In this document: positions 9,212 to 19,029 of the stretch, piece by piece
Layout of the letters: each line of letters starts with the position of its first letter
Position numbering within the stretch: position 1 is the first letter of the stretch
NCBI GenBank assembly: GCA_023415055.1
Contig: JAEZLZ010000088.1
Coordinates: 1 to 64,000 of the forward strand
Direction: 5' to 3'
DNA length: 64,000 bases
Source: Bacillota bacterium
Lineage (GTDB): Bacteria; Bacillota; Clostridia; Lachnospirales; Lachnospiraceae
Program-made: the position numbers and the translations under genes
Notes under the pieces: generated by a model
What the model saw: only the letters and a program-made list of their open reading frames with translations
Databases searched by the model: none
Told to the model about the DNA's origin: nothing

Positions 9212-10309
9212 TTAACTATATAGAATAATATCACATATCCTATCAACTTCCTCTAATGATAAATCAGAATAAAGAGGAAGAGTAAGTACTCTATCAGCAA
9301 CATATTTTGCTGTTGGTGTCATTTCAATATCATACATTCCTTTATAACAATTAAAGCTGTTGGTTAATGGATAAAAATATTTACGAGCAAAAATTTTTTG
9401 AGCTTTTAATAATTCAAAAACTTCATCTCGATTAAGTTTATAGCCATCAAAAACTACAGGAAAATAAGAATAGTTTTTCTTGACACCTATTGGTGTATTA
9501 CATAATTTAACTCCATCTACATTACTTAGTCTGTATACATATCTGTCAACAACATTTTTTCTCTTATCAATTTCATTATCCAGATGGCGAAGGTTGCAAA
9601 TACCCATTGCAGCCTGAAATTCATTCATTTTAGCATTACCGCCTACATACTCTACCGTTTCCGGTCCAGTAATACCAAAATTCTTTATATCATACAACAG
9701 TTTAGCTAATCTCTGATCCTTATATGTAACTGCTCCGCCTTCGATTGTATTAAATACCTTTGTAGCATGAAAACTAAACATAGAAGCATCGCCAAAATTT
9801 GCAATACTTTCACCATCAATAGTTTCTCCAAACGCATGAGCTGCATCATAAATGACCTTCAAGTTATACTTCTTTGCAATTCGTTCAATTTCTTTAACAT
9901 TACATACATTACCATAAACATGCACCGGAACAATTGCTGTTGTTTTTTCTGTAATCAAACTCTCAATCTTATCAACATCAATTGTGTAATCATTCGGATT
10001 GATATCGCAAAAGACCGGTGTTAAGCCATTTCTCACAATAGCATGTGTCGTCGATGCAAATGTAAAGGGAGTTGTAATAACTTCCCCCGACAGATTAAAA
10101 ACTGTTAAAGCACACTCCAATGCAAGATGACCATTTGTAAAAAGTGTAATATTAGGAGTATTTAAATAGTTCAATAAAGCTGCTTCCAATTGTTTATGCT
10201 TTATACCCATATTAGTCAGCCAATGACTTTCCCATAATTCTTTAATTTCTTCTACATATTCCTCTAAACTGGGCATTGAGGAATTAGTTACAAGAATTGT
10301 CTTATCCAT
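9212..10309 (-). CDS. DegT/DnrJ-family sugar aminotransferase, VioA-like
   Basis: This is a 365 aa PLP-dependent aminotransferase of fold type I. TTPFTFASTTHAIV is the substrate loop. VIYDAAHAFG is the aspartate that contacts the pyridine ring, and SFHATKVFNTIEGG carries the Schiff-base lysine. The start MDKTILVTNSSMPSLEEY and ESHWLTNMGIKHKQLE resemble VioA, which makes dTDP-4-amino-4,6-dideoxy-D-glucose from the 4-keto sugar. Adjacent rfbA (37 nt downstream) supplies the dTDP sugar. TGAGGT precedes the ATG. The family is certain; VioA specificity is a resemblance plus context. Confidence 0.88.
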   Translation of the reverse strand: MDKTILVTNSSMPSLEEYVEEIKELWESHWLTNMGIKHKQLEAALLNYLNTPNITLFTNGHLALECALTVFNLSGEVITTPFTFASTTHAIVRNGLTPVFCDINPNDYTIDVDKIESLITEKTTAIVPVHVYGNVCNVKEIERIAKKYNLKVIYDAAHAFGETIDGESIANFGDASMFSFHATKVFNTIEGGAVTYKDQRLAKLLYDIKNFGITGPETVEYVGGNAKMNEFQAAMGICNLRHLDNEIDKRKNVVDRYVYRLSNVDGVKLCNTPIGVKKNYSYFPVVFDGYKLNRDEVFELLKAQKIFARKYFYPLTNSFNCYKGMYDIEMTPTAKYVADRVLTLPLYSDLSLEEVDRICDIILYS

Positions 10310-10435
10310 TATTTAACCTCACAATCATCATTTGCAGAAATTTTCTACAACATAAAATCAATACTTAGCCAAGTACTTCAAAATCAGCTACTTTCAAATT
10401 TCAGTAATGTTTGCTATTTTGTGCTATTTCTATAA

Positions 10436-10624
10436 TTATATCATTTTTGATAATACAAGTAATTCATATCCATCCTCAAAAGTATTATTTAAAAGCACTT
10501 TTATATATTTTTCTTGATTAGAAAGAACTTCTTCCATTTTCTCTTGTGATTCAAACTTAAGAACCAGAGTACCTATGGATTCATTTGCTCCTATAAAGTA
10601 TGTATAAACCAATGCATTTATCAA
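10436..10624 (-). pseudogene. Short ORF of unknown family, probable C-terminal gene remnant
   Basis: This 62-codon minus frame begins directly after an in-frame TAA, has only a TTG as a possible start and no ribosome site. Text such as IGTLVLKFESQEKMEEVL and NQEKYIKVLL resembles the terminal strand-helix of ATP-grasp ligases sometimes found in polysaccharide loci. The similarity is weak and from memory. It lies in a 400-nt gap between the flippase and aminotransferase genes. I take it as a relic of a lost gene, with a small real protein as the alternative. Confidence 0.3.
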
Positions 10625-10716
10625 TTACTGATAATGATTTATTTCTTTATTTTACAACAATGCTAGTATTTATTAAACTTCACTAGATCACACTATTTGA
10701 ATCCTCAATACTTGCT

Positions 10717-12186
10717 CTATTTACTCTTTTTTCTATCCAATATTTCTATAAAAGTTGTTATTAAATAATTAAGACATTCAAACTTTAATAACCAAGCAAG
10801 TAATACATAGAATATGGCACCCAATAATACTTGAAGAATTAATGTAAATAGTACTGAAAGCTGTAAGTACTTAACGAAATATATAATTATCCCCATTAAT
10901 AAAGATAATACTATAGATGGTAGAACATCTCTAGTTTGCTCTAATATATGATAGTTTAATAACTTTTTACTTGTTATAAGTAATATAATTACTGCAATAT
11001 ATGAAGTTACAATTTCCGCAACTAAAATAGCATAAAGCCCCCACCGAATTGAAACGAATAGGAATAGTACAGTTAAAGTTTTAATTATTATTGAAATAAC
11101 CAGTGTTACGTCACTTCTTCCAATCGCATTAATAGCATGTGTGTTAGCAGAAAATGGCCAGGACAAGCATATAACACAAGATAATTGCAAAATCGGTACA
11201 CTTGCAATCCATTTTGGGGTAAGTAAAACGACAATTAAAGGTTTTGCAACAATAAATAATCCAATTAACATAGGTGAAATAACAAAAAAACTTGTTTTAA
11301 TTGATCTTCTGAGTATTTCTTTTAATCTTTTTTTATCATTTTGACAATGTGAAAAAGCAGGAAACATAACTGATGCCATAGCTCCATCCGTATTATTCAT
11401 AAGAAAATATGGAATGCTTTGTCCTCTACTATAATAGCCTAAAGTTGTTTTACTAAAAAATCTTCCGATAACCAGAGTATGTAAATTCTGGAATAATGTA
11501 TTAAGTAATGTTACAAATAATATTTTTGAGCTATAGGAAAATAATTTCTTTAATCGAATAAACGAGAATAATAATTTTGGTTTAAAATCTACTATAAACC
11601 ACATTATTATTGTAATAACAATGCTGTAGGCAAGTTGAGATATCACTAAAGCCCAGACTCCATACCCTTGATAAGCCATAATGATTCCAACAAAACCTTG
11701 TATGATAATGCTAAAGATACTACTAATAAAGCTTTTCTTGAATTCTAATTTTCTTGATATAACTGCATACTGAACTGAATTAATTGCACCAAAAAACAAG
11801 TTAATTGCTTGTATCCTTAATACTAAAGTTAATGTTGGTTCAGAGTAAAAGGAAGCTATTATAGGTGTTAAAAAAAATAAAATGATATATATAAATGCAG
11901 AAATAACTAAATTTATATAAAATACCGTAGAATAATCTGTATCATTTACATCTTTGTTTTGTATTAAGGCAGATGAAAAACCAGTTTGTATAAAAACATT
12001 AGATATGAGAATAAATACAGTTGTTATTCCAATAATACCGTAATCTTCCGGTAATAATATCCTTGCAAGGATAATCTGAAGTATAAAATTAATCCCTTGT
12101 TTTCCAAAGTTTTCAAGAAACTTCCAAAGCAGTCCAGTTATGACATTTTTCTTTGCATTTGAGCCTTGTCCCGATTCATTTTCCAT
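10717..12186 (-). CDS. wzx: Polysaccharide flippase, Wzx/PST family
   Basis: The protein is 489 aa and nearly all membrane, with about 12-14 segments. It begins NVITGLLWKFLENFGKQGIN and continues with LARILLPEDYGIIG, the N-terminal signature of PST/WzxC-TuaB flippases. These move undecaprenyl-linked repeat units across the cytoplasmic membrane. It starts 8 nt after the GT2 gene, without a strong ribosome site, so translation may be coupled. With the EpsG-like polymerase and Wzz-like protein it completes a Wzx/Wzy pathway. Confidence 0.9.
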   Translation of the reverse strand: MENESGQGSNAKKNVITGLLWKFLENFGKQGINFILQIILARILLPEDYGIIGITTVFILISNVFIQTGFSSALIQNKDVNDTDYSTVFYINLVISAFIYIILFFLTPIIASFYSEPTLTLVLRIQAINLFFGAINSVQYAVISRKLEFKKSFISSIFSIIIQGFVGIIMAYQGYGVWALVISQLAYSIVITIIMWFIVDFKPKLLFSFIRLKKLFSYSSKILFVTLLNTLFQNLHTLVIGRFFSKTTLGYYSRGQSIPYFLMNNTDGAMASVMFPAFSHCQNDKKRLKEILRRSIKTSFFVISPMLIGLFIVAKPLIVVLLTPKWIASVPILQLSCVICLSWPFSANTHAINAIGRSDVTLVISIIIKTLTVLFLFVSIRWGLYAILVAEIVTSYIAVIILLITSKKLLNYHILEQTRDVLPSIVLSLLMGIIIYFVKYLQLSVLFTLILQVLLGAIFYVLLAWLLKFECLNYLITTFIEILDRKKSK

Positions 12187-12193
12187 TACCGTT

Positions 12194-13132
12194 TCATTTT
12201 TCTCCCAATTTTTTTCTTATATGTTCGAAGTACATAATAGGTCCATAGAAGAAAAGTAAAATCTTTTCCCTAAATGTCATATCCTTTAAAGTAGAAAATA
12301 ATAATTTTACTTTACATTCTCTCAGTGTATGATAGACAATAAAACTATTCCATTTAACATATTCCCTATAAAAATTGTATTTACCATTATAGAATTTGTC
12401 TATCGCCCGAACTATGGATATATGATCCTGATACATACCATATGTGTCTCTAATCGAGTTATAATTTGATTCTCCAGCTGCATTTCTAACTCTATATGCT
12501 CCCCAGCACTCATTCAGAATAAAGATATCTCCTACATCAAGAAGTAGTATACAATATGTTAAATCACATACATATTTGCTTACTGTAGCAATATGCCTAT
12601 ATTTATCATTTGAATTCATAAATACATTTCTAAATAATGTTGCTGTCGCTGAAAATCTTTTTCCTTCTAGAAAATCTTTGATTGATAATGATTTATTTAT
12701 TAGATAATCATCAGGATCGGTCCCTAATAGGATTCCATTAATATCTCTTCTCTCCCTTACATGACTCACACCAATAAACGATGGATTACTTTCAAGAAAA
12801 TCAACCATTCTTTGTAATTTTTGGTCACCAATCCAATAATCATCGCCTTCAAGAATAATCAAATATTTTCCATTACATTTCATTACAATATCGTATATAT
12901 TTTTAGTGGCACCAATGTTCTCTTTTCTTAATGTCAGATTTATTTTATCTGGGAACCTTTCTTTATATTCATTAAGGATTTGCTGCGTATTATCTTTTGA
13001 ACAATCATCACCAATTACAATCTCATATCGAAAGCTGGTTTTTTGTATTAATATGCTATCAAGAGCTTGACTTACATATTTAAAATGATTATATGTAATA
13101 AAGCATACACTCACCATAATTTCATTGTTCAT
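12194..13132 (-). CDS. Family 2 glycosyltransferase
   Basis: About 312 aa. The GT-A nucleotide-sugar fold is clear: VSVCFITYNHFKYVSQALDS at the N-terminus, then YEIVIGDDCSKDNT, ENIGATKNI, and LEGDDYW, the DxD-like and acceptor motif. The ATG at 13132 lies 6 nt after AGGAGG, and that site lies inside the end of the upstream gene. The two genes overlap by 11 nt, implying coupled translation. It adds one sugar of the repeat unit in the cytoplasm; donor and linkage are unknown. Confidence 0.88.
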   Translation of the reverse strand: MNNEIMVSVCFITYNHFKYVSQALDSILIQKTSFRYEIVIGDDCSKDNTQQILNEYKERFPDKINLTLRKENIGATKNIYDIVMKCNGKYLIILEGDDYWIGDQKLQRMVDFLESNPSFIGVSHVRERRDINGILLGTDPDDYLINKSLSIKDFLEGKRFSATATLFRNVFMNSNDKYRHIATVSKYVCDLTYCILLLDVGDIFILNECWGAYRVRNAAGESNYNSIRDTYGMYQDHISIVRAIDKFYNGKYNFYREYVKWNSFIVYHTLRECKVKLLFSTLKDMTFREKILLFFYGPIMYFEHIRKKLGEK

Positions 13133-14405
13133 CATAATCCTCCTGTTCAACGATTCTTTTATAAATGTCGAGTAATGTATTTATATTTTGCTGTTTATTA
13201 TGCACCTTTAATGCATTTTCACGTGCTTTATGAGATAATTGTAAAGTCAGTGACTGATCTGAGAAAAATTGACAAACATAATATGCTAGCATATAAGGGG
13301 CATCATGCTGATATGTGAACCCATCCTCATTATGATTAATTCTATCAACTACACCACCTACATAGGATGCTATACAAGGCAAACCTAGCATTTTTGCTTC
13401 ACTCAATGAATTTGATTCGTTTTCTATTGTAGAAGCCGAAATATATACATTTGACTGTAAAAACTTCTTACACATCTGTTTTTCGTCTAGCATACCAACA
13501 AATTCGATGTGATCTTCCAATTTGTAATTTTTAATCATCTTTTTTATATATTTTCCGTAGTATGTCAGATATAATTTATCTTTTATAGTATCTGACTTAG
13601 TAAAATTTTTGCCACTAATAAATAATTTTGTATCAGGGTACCTATTCAATATCAAGGGCATAGCCTCTAAAATGAAATGAAGACCTTTTAGTGGATTTTG
13701 AGCCTGACTGATAAAAATGGAATGCTTATTGCAATTTTCAATATTCCATTCATGATGATAGAATTCTTCTCTTAATGTTTCATAATTATGATAGTATTGT
13801 GCTTTGGGATTAATCTGTGAAACACAGGCTTTATCCCAGGTAGTTCTACCAATAATATGATCTGCTAATCTTATCGCTTGTATCTCTTTCTTGCCTCTTT
13901 TACTGTATAATGATTTTAATCCCCTGACATTATCATTCCGTAATAAATTTCTTAGAGTAAAGCCATAAATAGCTTTAAATGGTAGACTAGCCGTGATATG
14001 TTTCTCAATTATGGATACTAATCCTTGAATTGAAATAACCGCTTTAATTTGCTTTTGACGACAAATATTTATCATAGCCATTGTATGAGCTAGCTCTGTA
14101 CCATAAATATGAACTATATCAGGTTTGGAATCGTTTATGATTTCCTGTAATATTTGGTCGAATTCCATTCGTTTATAGTCATAGTCCAGAACCGGCTTAA
14201 AAGAATAATAATTTACTTTTTCACCTTTTAACTTGACAAAACACTTTTCACCATGATTTGGAAAAGCGATTGAGAGTTCGATACCTTCTTGTTCAGATAG
14301 CATTTTTGAAGAATTAACCAGCCAACCCCCATAAGGAGATGGTTGCTGCTTCATAATTATACTAGCCTCCGGGAGTGGTATATTAATGAGCCATAATATT
14401 TTCAT
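13122..14405 (-). CDS. Family 4 (GT-B) glycosyltransferase
   Basis: About 427 aa from the ATG at 14405; a GTG 9 nt further upstream (14414) sits very close to AAGGAGA and cannot be excluded. The N-terminal half has IKAVISIQGLVS and KPDIVHIYGTELAHTM. The C-terminal donor half has SIFISQAQNPLKGLHFILEA, IEFVGMLDEKQM and ENESNSLSEAKMLGLPCIAS, which is the E-x7-E nucleotide-sugar motif of GT4 enzymes. It acts in the cytoplasm on the lipid-linked repeat unit. The substrate is not predictable. Confidence 0.88.
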   Translation of the reverse strand: MKILWLINIPLPEASIIMKQQPSPYGGWLVNSSKMLSEQEGIELSIAFPNHGEKCFVKLKGEKVNYYSFKPVLDYDYKRMEFDQILQEIINDSKPDIVHIYGTELAHTMAMINICRQKQIKAVISIQGLVSIIEKHITASLPFKAIYGFTLRNLLRNDNVRGLKSLYSKRGKKEIQAIRLADHIIGRTTWDKACVSQINPKAQYYHNYETLREEFYHHEWNIENCNKHSIFISQAQNPLKGLHFILEAMPLILNRYPDTKLFISGKNFTKSDTIKDKLYLTYYGKYIKKMIKNYKLEDHIEFVGMLDEKQMCKKFLQSNVYISASTIENESNSLSEAKMLGLPCIASYVGGVVDRINHNEDGFTYQHDAPYMLAYYVCQFFSDQSLTLQLSHKARENALKVHNKQQNINTLLDIYKRIVEQEDYDEQ

Positions 14406-14455
14406 GATTAACACGCTCTCCTTAATCTCACATTTTTGTAATAGTCTTTACTCAA

Positions 14456-15523
14456 TTATTTATCCCATATAAAATAAAAAGGATCATACCCAGAGCCGCT
14501 AAAAGTTATATAGTTATAGGAAATAACCAAAAGTATCGTTATATAAATAGTTAATACTCTTAATTCCTTACTACTAATTCGTGAAATGATCCATGGTATT
14601 AATAAAAGTATGTATGGTGCAAAAAATTCAGCAATTCTTTGAATCATCTGTATCTTTAAACCCATGAAACTAAAAAAAGCATAAAATACAATTGCATTTA
14701 CCCATACATTAATTTTAGGTGATGATAAATCCAATTTTGAATAATTCACAAGAACAAATATTAATACTAAAAGCGGAAGAACAACATTCTTATAGCTAAA
14801 GCCTACCATTCCATAGGTCCCCATTTTAAAATAGGAATAAAAGAATTTTTGTATTATTGAGAGAATCAACTCCAAAAATGTCATTGAAACAAATAATGCT
14901 GTAATAGCAAGAAATAACTTTTTAACATTATATTTAAAATTCAGAACAAAAAAGAATGGGATCATAATTAGAGCTGATTTGTGAAATAAAGCAGCAACTA
15001 CTATTACAATAAAATAATTTTTTGGCTTCTTTTCATAAAGAAATCTAGAACCCGAAAAAATAATTGCTGCCGCAATTATTTGTCTGATAATATTGAACGA
15101 AGTATAATAAGCACCAACATTAACAAACAATAATACGCTGAGCCAAATGTAAGTTGAGTATTTTTTGAATTGTATAAAAAATAGTACAATGATTATTAAG
15201 GATACAACAATCATTATATACAAACTGTTCTTAGTAAATAAACCAACTATCTTATTAAGTAAAACATATCCAATCTCCTGTCCAAATTGAGTATTAAAGA
15301 TCCCAGTAAAGCTGAATTTATTATACAAATCAAACAAGTCAGCATATCCCTTATAATCAGATGTAAAATCTCCTCTAAAGCCAGCTATCATTAATAGCAC
15401 TAACCCAGTGACAAAAAGATAAATGACACAAAACATATCAGTTTCTTTTTCATCATTTTTTGGAAATAAAAACAATACTGAATATGATAATAATATTATG
15501 TTCACAAGTAAATAAATCAGCAT
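14456..15523 (-). CDS. EpsG-family polysaccharide polymerase (Wzy role)
   Basis: This 355 aa multi-pass membrane protein has about ten hydrophobic segments. The motif AGFRGDFTSDYKGYADLF near residue 47 is the RG-x-DY signature of the EpsG family. FNIIRQIIAAAIIFSGSRFL follows, and FHKSALIMIPFF carries the conserved His. EpsG proteins act as Wzy-like polymerases. It is the only polymerase candidate in the cluster. AGGGGAC precedes the ATG. Confidence 0.82.
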   Translation of the reverse strand: MLIYLLVNIILLSYSVLFLFPKNDEKETDMFCVIYLFVTGLVLLMIAGFRGDFTSDYKGYADLFDLYNKFSFTGIFNTQFGQEIGYVLLNKIVGLFTKNSLYIMIVVSLIIIVLFFIQFKKYSTYIWLSVLLFVNVGAYYTSFNIIRQIIAAAIIFSGSRFLYEKKPKNYFIVIVVAALFHKSALIMIPFFFVLNFKYNVKKLFLAITALFVSMTFLELILSIIQKFFYSYFKMGTYGMVGFSYKNVVLPLLVLIFVLVNYSKLDLSSPKINVWVNAIVFYAFFSFMGLKIQMIQRIAEFFAPYILLLIPWIISRISSKELRVLTIYITILLVISYNYITFSGSGYDPFYFIWDK

Positions 15524-15564
15524 CTTTGGTCCCCTATGTTTTCCAAGTTCTCACATTCGCCAAT

Positions 15565-16788
15565 TTATATATTTTTAGATAGTATAAAATTGACTATTCG
15601 CTTCCCTTGATTAATATAATTTTTAGCACATGCAAAATCCTGAGCTTTCATACCGATATTTTGTCGTTCAATACTACTTAAACCCTGCACCGATTTTATA
15701 GTGTCACATATTGTTTCTGGTTTATTATCATTTAAAATTATTACGTAATCCCTATAACCATCTGGGATGCCAGGCAACATAGTCGTTATTAATGGAGTCC
15801 CCGATAACATATATTCGAGTGTTTTAGATGGGAATGAATATTTCACGAACTCATCAGAAGCTGAACGAGCATTTATTAGAAAATCCGCATTCCTTTGAAT
15901 CATCAATATGTTGTCATTGGAAGTATAACCCATATATCTTATATTACTATGCTTAGAACAAATATCACTAAGTTCATCTTCATAATCACCACGACCATAT
16001 ATTTCAAGTTTGACGTCTTTATTATTTAGCATAATAATACCGTCAACAATATTGCATACGCCATATCTTCTGTCTAGCGAACCGGTATAAACAACTTTTA
16101 TATCATTATCGCTTCTATTTTCTTTGCAATTAATATTTCTATTTATTTCATTTTCATCTATGATACCTTCAACAACTATGTAGGGTTTTCCTGGAGCAAA
16201 GTCTTCAGCTAAATACTTCGTAAGAGCAATTACCTTTGATGCCTTTTTCATCAAATGTTTTGATATAAAAAGTTCAATGCTCCTAAGATTTTTCTTTAGT
16301 CTGCTATCGAAGCCGCTAGGAACAGACGGAGGATCTGTCCAAATTGTTATAAAATCAATCTTATATAATTTAGATAATAAATATCCTATCATCATAAATG
16401 GAAGATGAACAGAATATACTATTATTCCGCCTTTGTTTTTAATTTTGTGATACTTTCTAAAACAGACGTATATACCAGAAAAGAACCTTGTAATTATTTT
16501 TAATAGGCTGGAGTTTGAATATGATAATTCTGAAATTGTAATTTTCTTACCTAAAATATCTAGTGTCCATTCATTACCCATAATCTGTTTTTCAGGATAG
16601 TAAGGATAATCAGAAACAGGTCTCGCTGAAACATATGTAAAATCACATGTATCACAAGCTTCCATTCCCTTTATTAAGTTCCAATTAAATTTATGTGTTT
16701 GTACTGTTGGATTAGTATCTCGCGTAAATGTCCTTTTCATCTCATTTTCAGGTATTGCAAATCCCAAAAAAAGAAAATTCTCTTTCAT
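15565..16788 (-). CDS. Family 4-like glycosyltransferase
   Basis: This 407 aa protein begins MKENFLFLGFAIPENEM and contains KVVYTGSLDRRYGVCNIVDG, LEIYGRGDYEDELS and FPSKTLEYMLSGTPLITT. The last is the C-terminal GT-B motif with a conserved Glu. WTDPPSVPSG marks the linker before the donor domain. It starts 4 nt after the fnlC stop, with GGGGGAAA as its ribosome site inside fnlC, so the two are tightly coupled. It probably adds one repeat-unit sugar. Confidence 0.82.
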   Translation of the reverse strand: MKENFLFLGFAIPENEMKRTFTRDTNPTVQTHKFNWNLIKGMEACDTCDFTYVSARPVSDYPYYPEKQIMGNEWTLDILGKKITISELSYSNSSLLKIITRFFSGIYVCFRKYHKIKNKGGIIVYSVHLPFMMIGYLLSKLYKIDFITIWTDPPSVPSGFDSRLKKNLRSIELFISKHLMKKASKVIALTKYLAEDFAPGKPYIVVEGIIDENEINRNINCKENRSDNDIKVVYTGSLDRRYGVCNIVDGIIMLNNKDVKLEIYGRGDYEDELSDICSKHSNIRYMGYTSNDNILMIQRNADFLINARSASDEFVKYSFPSKTLEYMLSGTPLITTMLPGIPDGYRDYVIILNDNKPETICDTIKSVQGLSSIERQNIGMKAQDFACAKNYINQGKRIVNFILSKNI

Positions 16789-16791
16789 TCA

Positions 16792-17916
16792 CTATTTCCC
16801 CCAAACAACTCTATTAACATAATCCGTATATGATAATATTATCCTTAATACCTTGTCTGATACGTTAGGCATACTATAGTCAGATACTCTTCTTAGGGAA
16901 TCTTTTTGTTGGGTTTCTAAAATTTCTAAACCTTGTAATATTCTTTCTTTCTTTAAACCAACCATCATAACAGTTGCTTCTTCCATTGCTTCCGGTCTTT
17001 CGTGAGCTTGTCTTATATTCAGTGCCTTAAATCCCAGAACAGAAGACTCTTCACTAATCGTACCGCTATCACTAATAACTACTTTTGAATTTATTTGAAG
17101 CTTCACATAATCATTAAATCCGAGTGGTTTCATTATCTGTACTAACGGATTAAATTTTATCTCTTTTTGATTAATCATATTTCTAGTTCTTGGATGGGTG
17201 CTAATTATAACCGGCATCTTATACTTATCGGCAATCGCATTAATACTATTTACTAAATCTTCAAAATTTTCTTCTGAATTAATATTCTCTTCTCTGTGCG
17301 CTGAGACTACAAAATACTGACCTTCCAGTAATTCTAATCTTTCTAAAATATTTGAATTATCAATATCCGTTAACCTGGAGTTTATAACTTCAAACATTGG
17401 ACTTCCCGTCTTAATTACTCGATCTGCCGGTAGTCCTTCTCGTAATAAATATTCACGTGCAATATCACTGTAGGGCATATTAATGTCTGATGTATGATCA
17501 ACTATTTTTCTGTTCGTTTCCTCTGGAACCCTTTGATCAAAACATCTATTTCCTGCTTCCATATGAAAAATCGGAATATGTCTTCTCTTGGCTGCTATCA
17601 CGCTTAAGCAACTATTGGTATCTCCCAGTACTAGCAATGCATCTGGCTTTACTTCTTCTAAGATAGGATCTATATTAATTAATATATTCCCAATCGTTTC
17701 CACTGCTGTACCAGTTGCTGCATTCAAGAAGTAATCTGGCTTCTTCAATTTAAAATCATCAAAAAAAACCTCATTTAATTCGTAATCATAATTTTGTCCG
17801 GTATGAACAAGTGTATGATTTATAGCTTCTGATGCCTCTAACTTATTAATAACAGCAGATAGCCGTATAATCTCAGGTCTTGTACCCACTACTGTCATAA
17901 CTTTAAGCTTTTTCAT
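16792..17916 (-). CDS. fnlC: UDP-GlcNAc 2-epimerase family, FnlC/CapG type
   Basis: This 374 aa non-hydrolysing 2-epimerase begins MKKLKVMTVVGTRPEIIRLS. It has LVHTGQNYDYEL, LVLGDTNSCLSVIAA, HMEAGNRCFDQRVPEETNRK and ISDSGTISEESSV, the family's catalytic and UDP-binding blocks. Its place directly after FnlA and FnlB genes says it performs the last step, C2 epimerisation to UDP-L-FucNAc, rather than making UDP-ManNAc. GGAGG of its ribosome site lies at the end of fnlB. Confidence 0.9.
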   Translation of the reverse strand: MKKLKVMTVVGTRPEIIRLSAVINKLEASEAINHTLVHTGQNYDYELNEVFFDDFKLKKPDYFLNAATGTAVETIGNILINIDPILEEVKPDALLVLGDTNSCLSVIAAKRRHIPIFHMEAGNRCFDQRVPEETNRKIVDHTSDINMPYSDIAREYLLREGLPADRVIKTGSPMFEVINSRLTDIDNSNILERLELLEGQYFVVSAHREENINSEENFEDLVNSINAIADKYKMPVIISTHPRTRNMINQKEIKFNPLVQIMKPLGFNDYVKLQINSKVVISDSGTISEESSVLGFKALNIRQAHERPEAMEEATVMMVGLKKERILQGLEILETQQKDSLRRVSDYSMPNVSDKVLRIILSYTDYVNRVVWGK

Positions 17917-17919
17917 CGA

Positions 17920-19029
17920 TTATACCTCCAAAAAATAAGTATCCGGTTTTTCTTTATTAAACGGCTCATTTGCCCACATAACAGTAACAAGATCTGTGTC
18001 TCCTTCGTTAATTATGTTATGCGTGTAACCGGTAGGAATATCTACTACTTCCAATTTATCTCCATTTACATGATAATTAATAATTTCATTCGATCCGATT
18101 TTACGAAATTGAATTAATCCTTTTCCTCTTACCACTAAAAACTTTTCGTTCTTAGTGTGGTGCCAATGATTTCCTTTCGTTATTCCTGGTTTCGATATGT
18201 TGATTGATATCTGTCCGCGTTCCGGCGTTCGAATAAACTCAGTAAAAGAACCTCTTTCATCAATATTCATTTTTAGAGGATAACTAAATTGTTCATTTGG
18301 CAAGTAGCTTAGATATGTACTATAAAGCTTTTTAACAAGTTCATCGCTCATATCTGGTATGGTTAAATTATTCCTAGATTCATGAAAGGAATAAATTAAT
18401 TCCGCAATCTTACCGAGTGTAACTGTATATGTAACAGCCACAGAGTAATATCTGTCTAATCTATTTTCTGATGAATGTAATGCATTTATAAATTCATTAA
18501 TAACATCATCAATATATACTAAGTTCATTACTACGTTGGGGTCATTAACTTTTATCTCCAAATTGTTTGCTATATTATTGCAGAAAGTTGCAACAACACT
18601 GTTATAATTTGGTCGGCACCACTTTCCGAATACATTGGGCAATCGATATATAAGTACCTTATTACCAGTCTCATTTGCATATGTCAAAAGAGCCTCTTCT
18701 CCTGCTTTTTTGCTCTTACCATAAGAATTATCCAATTCGGCTTGAATAGAAGAAGTAATGAGAATAGGTGCTGTGTTATTATACTTCTTTAGGTTATTCA
18801 ATAGCACTGTTGTAAAGCCATAGTTTCCTTGCATAAACTCTTCATCATTTTGAGGACGGTTTACTCCCGCAAGATGAAAGACAAAGTCACAGTCTCTCGC
18901 AAATTGATCTAATGTTGAGATATCAGAATCAATATCATATTCATAAACATCATAATATTTACGATTGTATAATTCGGCTATTAGATTTTTTCCGATAAAC
19001 CCCTTTGCTCCGGTAATTAATATCTTCAT
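17920..19029 (-). CDS. fnlB: FnlB/CapF bifunctional reductase-epimerase (SDR plus cupin)
   Basis: 369 aa. An SDR domain (ITGAKGFIGKNLIAEL; FHLAGVNRPQNDEEF) occupies residues 1 to about 245. A C-terminal cupin, ISINISKPGITKGNHWHHTK then FLVVRGKGLIQFRKIG, carries the metal-binding His residues. CapF uses the cupin for C3 epimerisation and the SDR domain for NADPH-dependent C4 reduction of UDP-4-keto sugars. Its ATG shares one base with the fnlA stop (TAATG), so translation is coupled. The domain order and the flanking fnlA and fnlC genes make the assignment firm. Confidence 0.93.
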   Translation of the reverse strand: MKILITGAKGFIGKNLIAELYNRKYYDVYEYDIDSDISTLDQFARDCDFVFHLAGVNRPQNDEEFMQGNYGFTTVLLNNLKKYNNTAPILITSSIQAELDNSYGKSKKAGEEALLTYANETGNKVLIYRLPNVFGKWCRPNYNSVVATFCNNIANNLEIKVNDPNVVMNLVYIDDVINEFINALHSSENRLDRYYSVAVTYTVTLGKIAELIYSFHESRNNLTIPDMSDELVKKLYSTYLSYLPNEQFSYPLKMNIDERGSFTEFIRTPERGQISINISKPGITKGNHWHHTKNEKFLVVRGKGLIQFRKIGSNEIINYHVNGDKLEVVDIPTGYTHNIINEGDTDLVTVMWANEPFNKEKPDTYFLEV

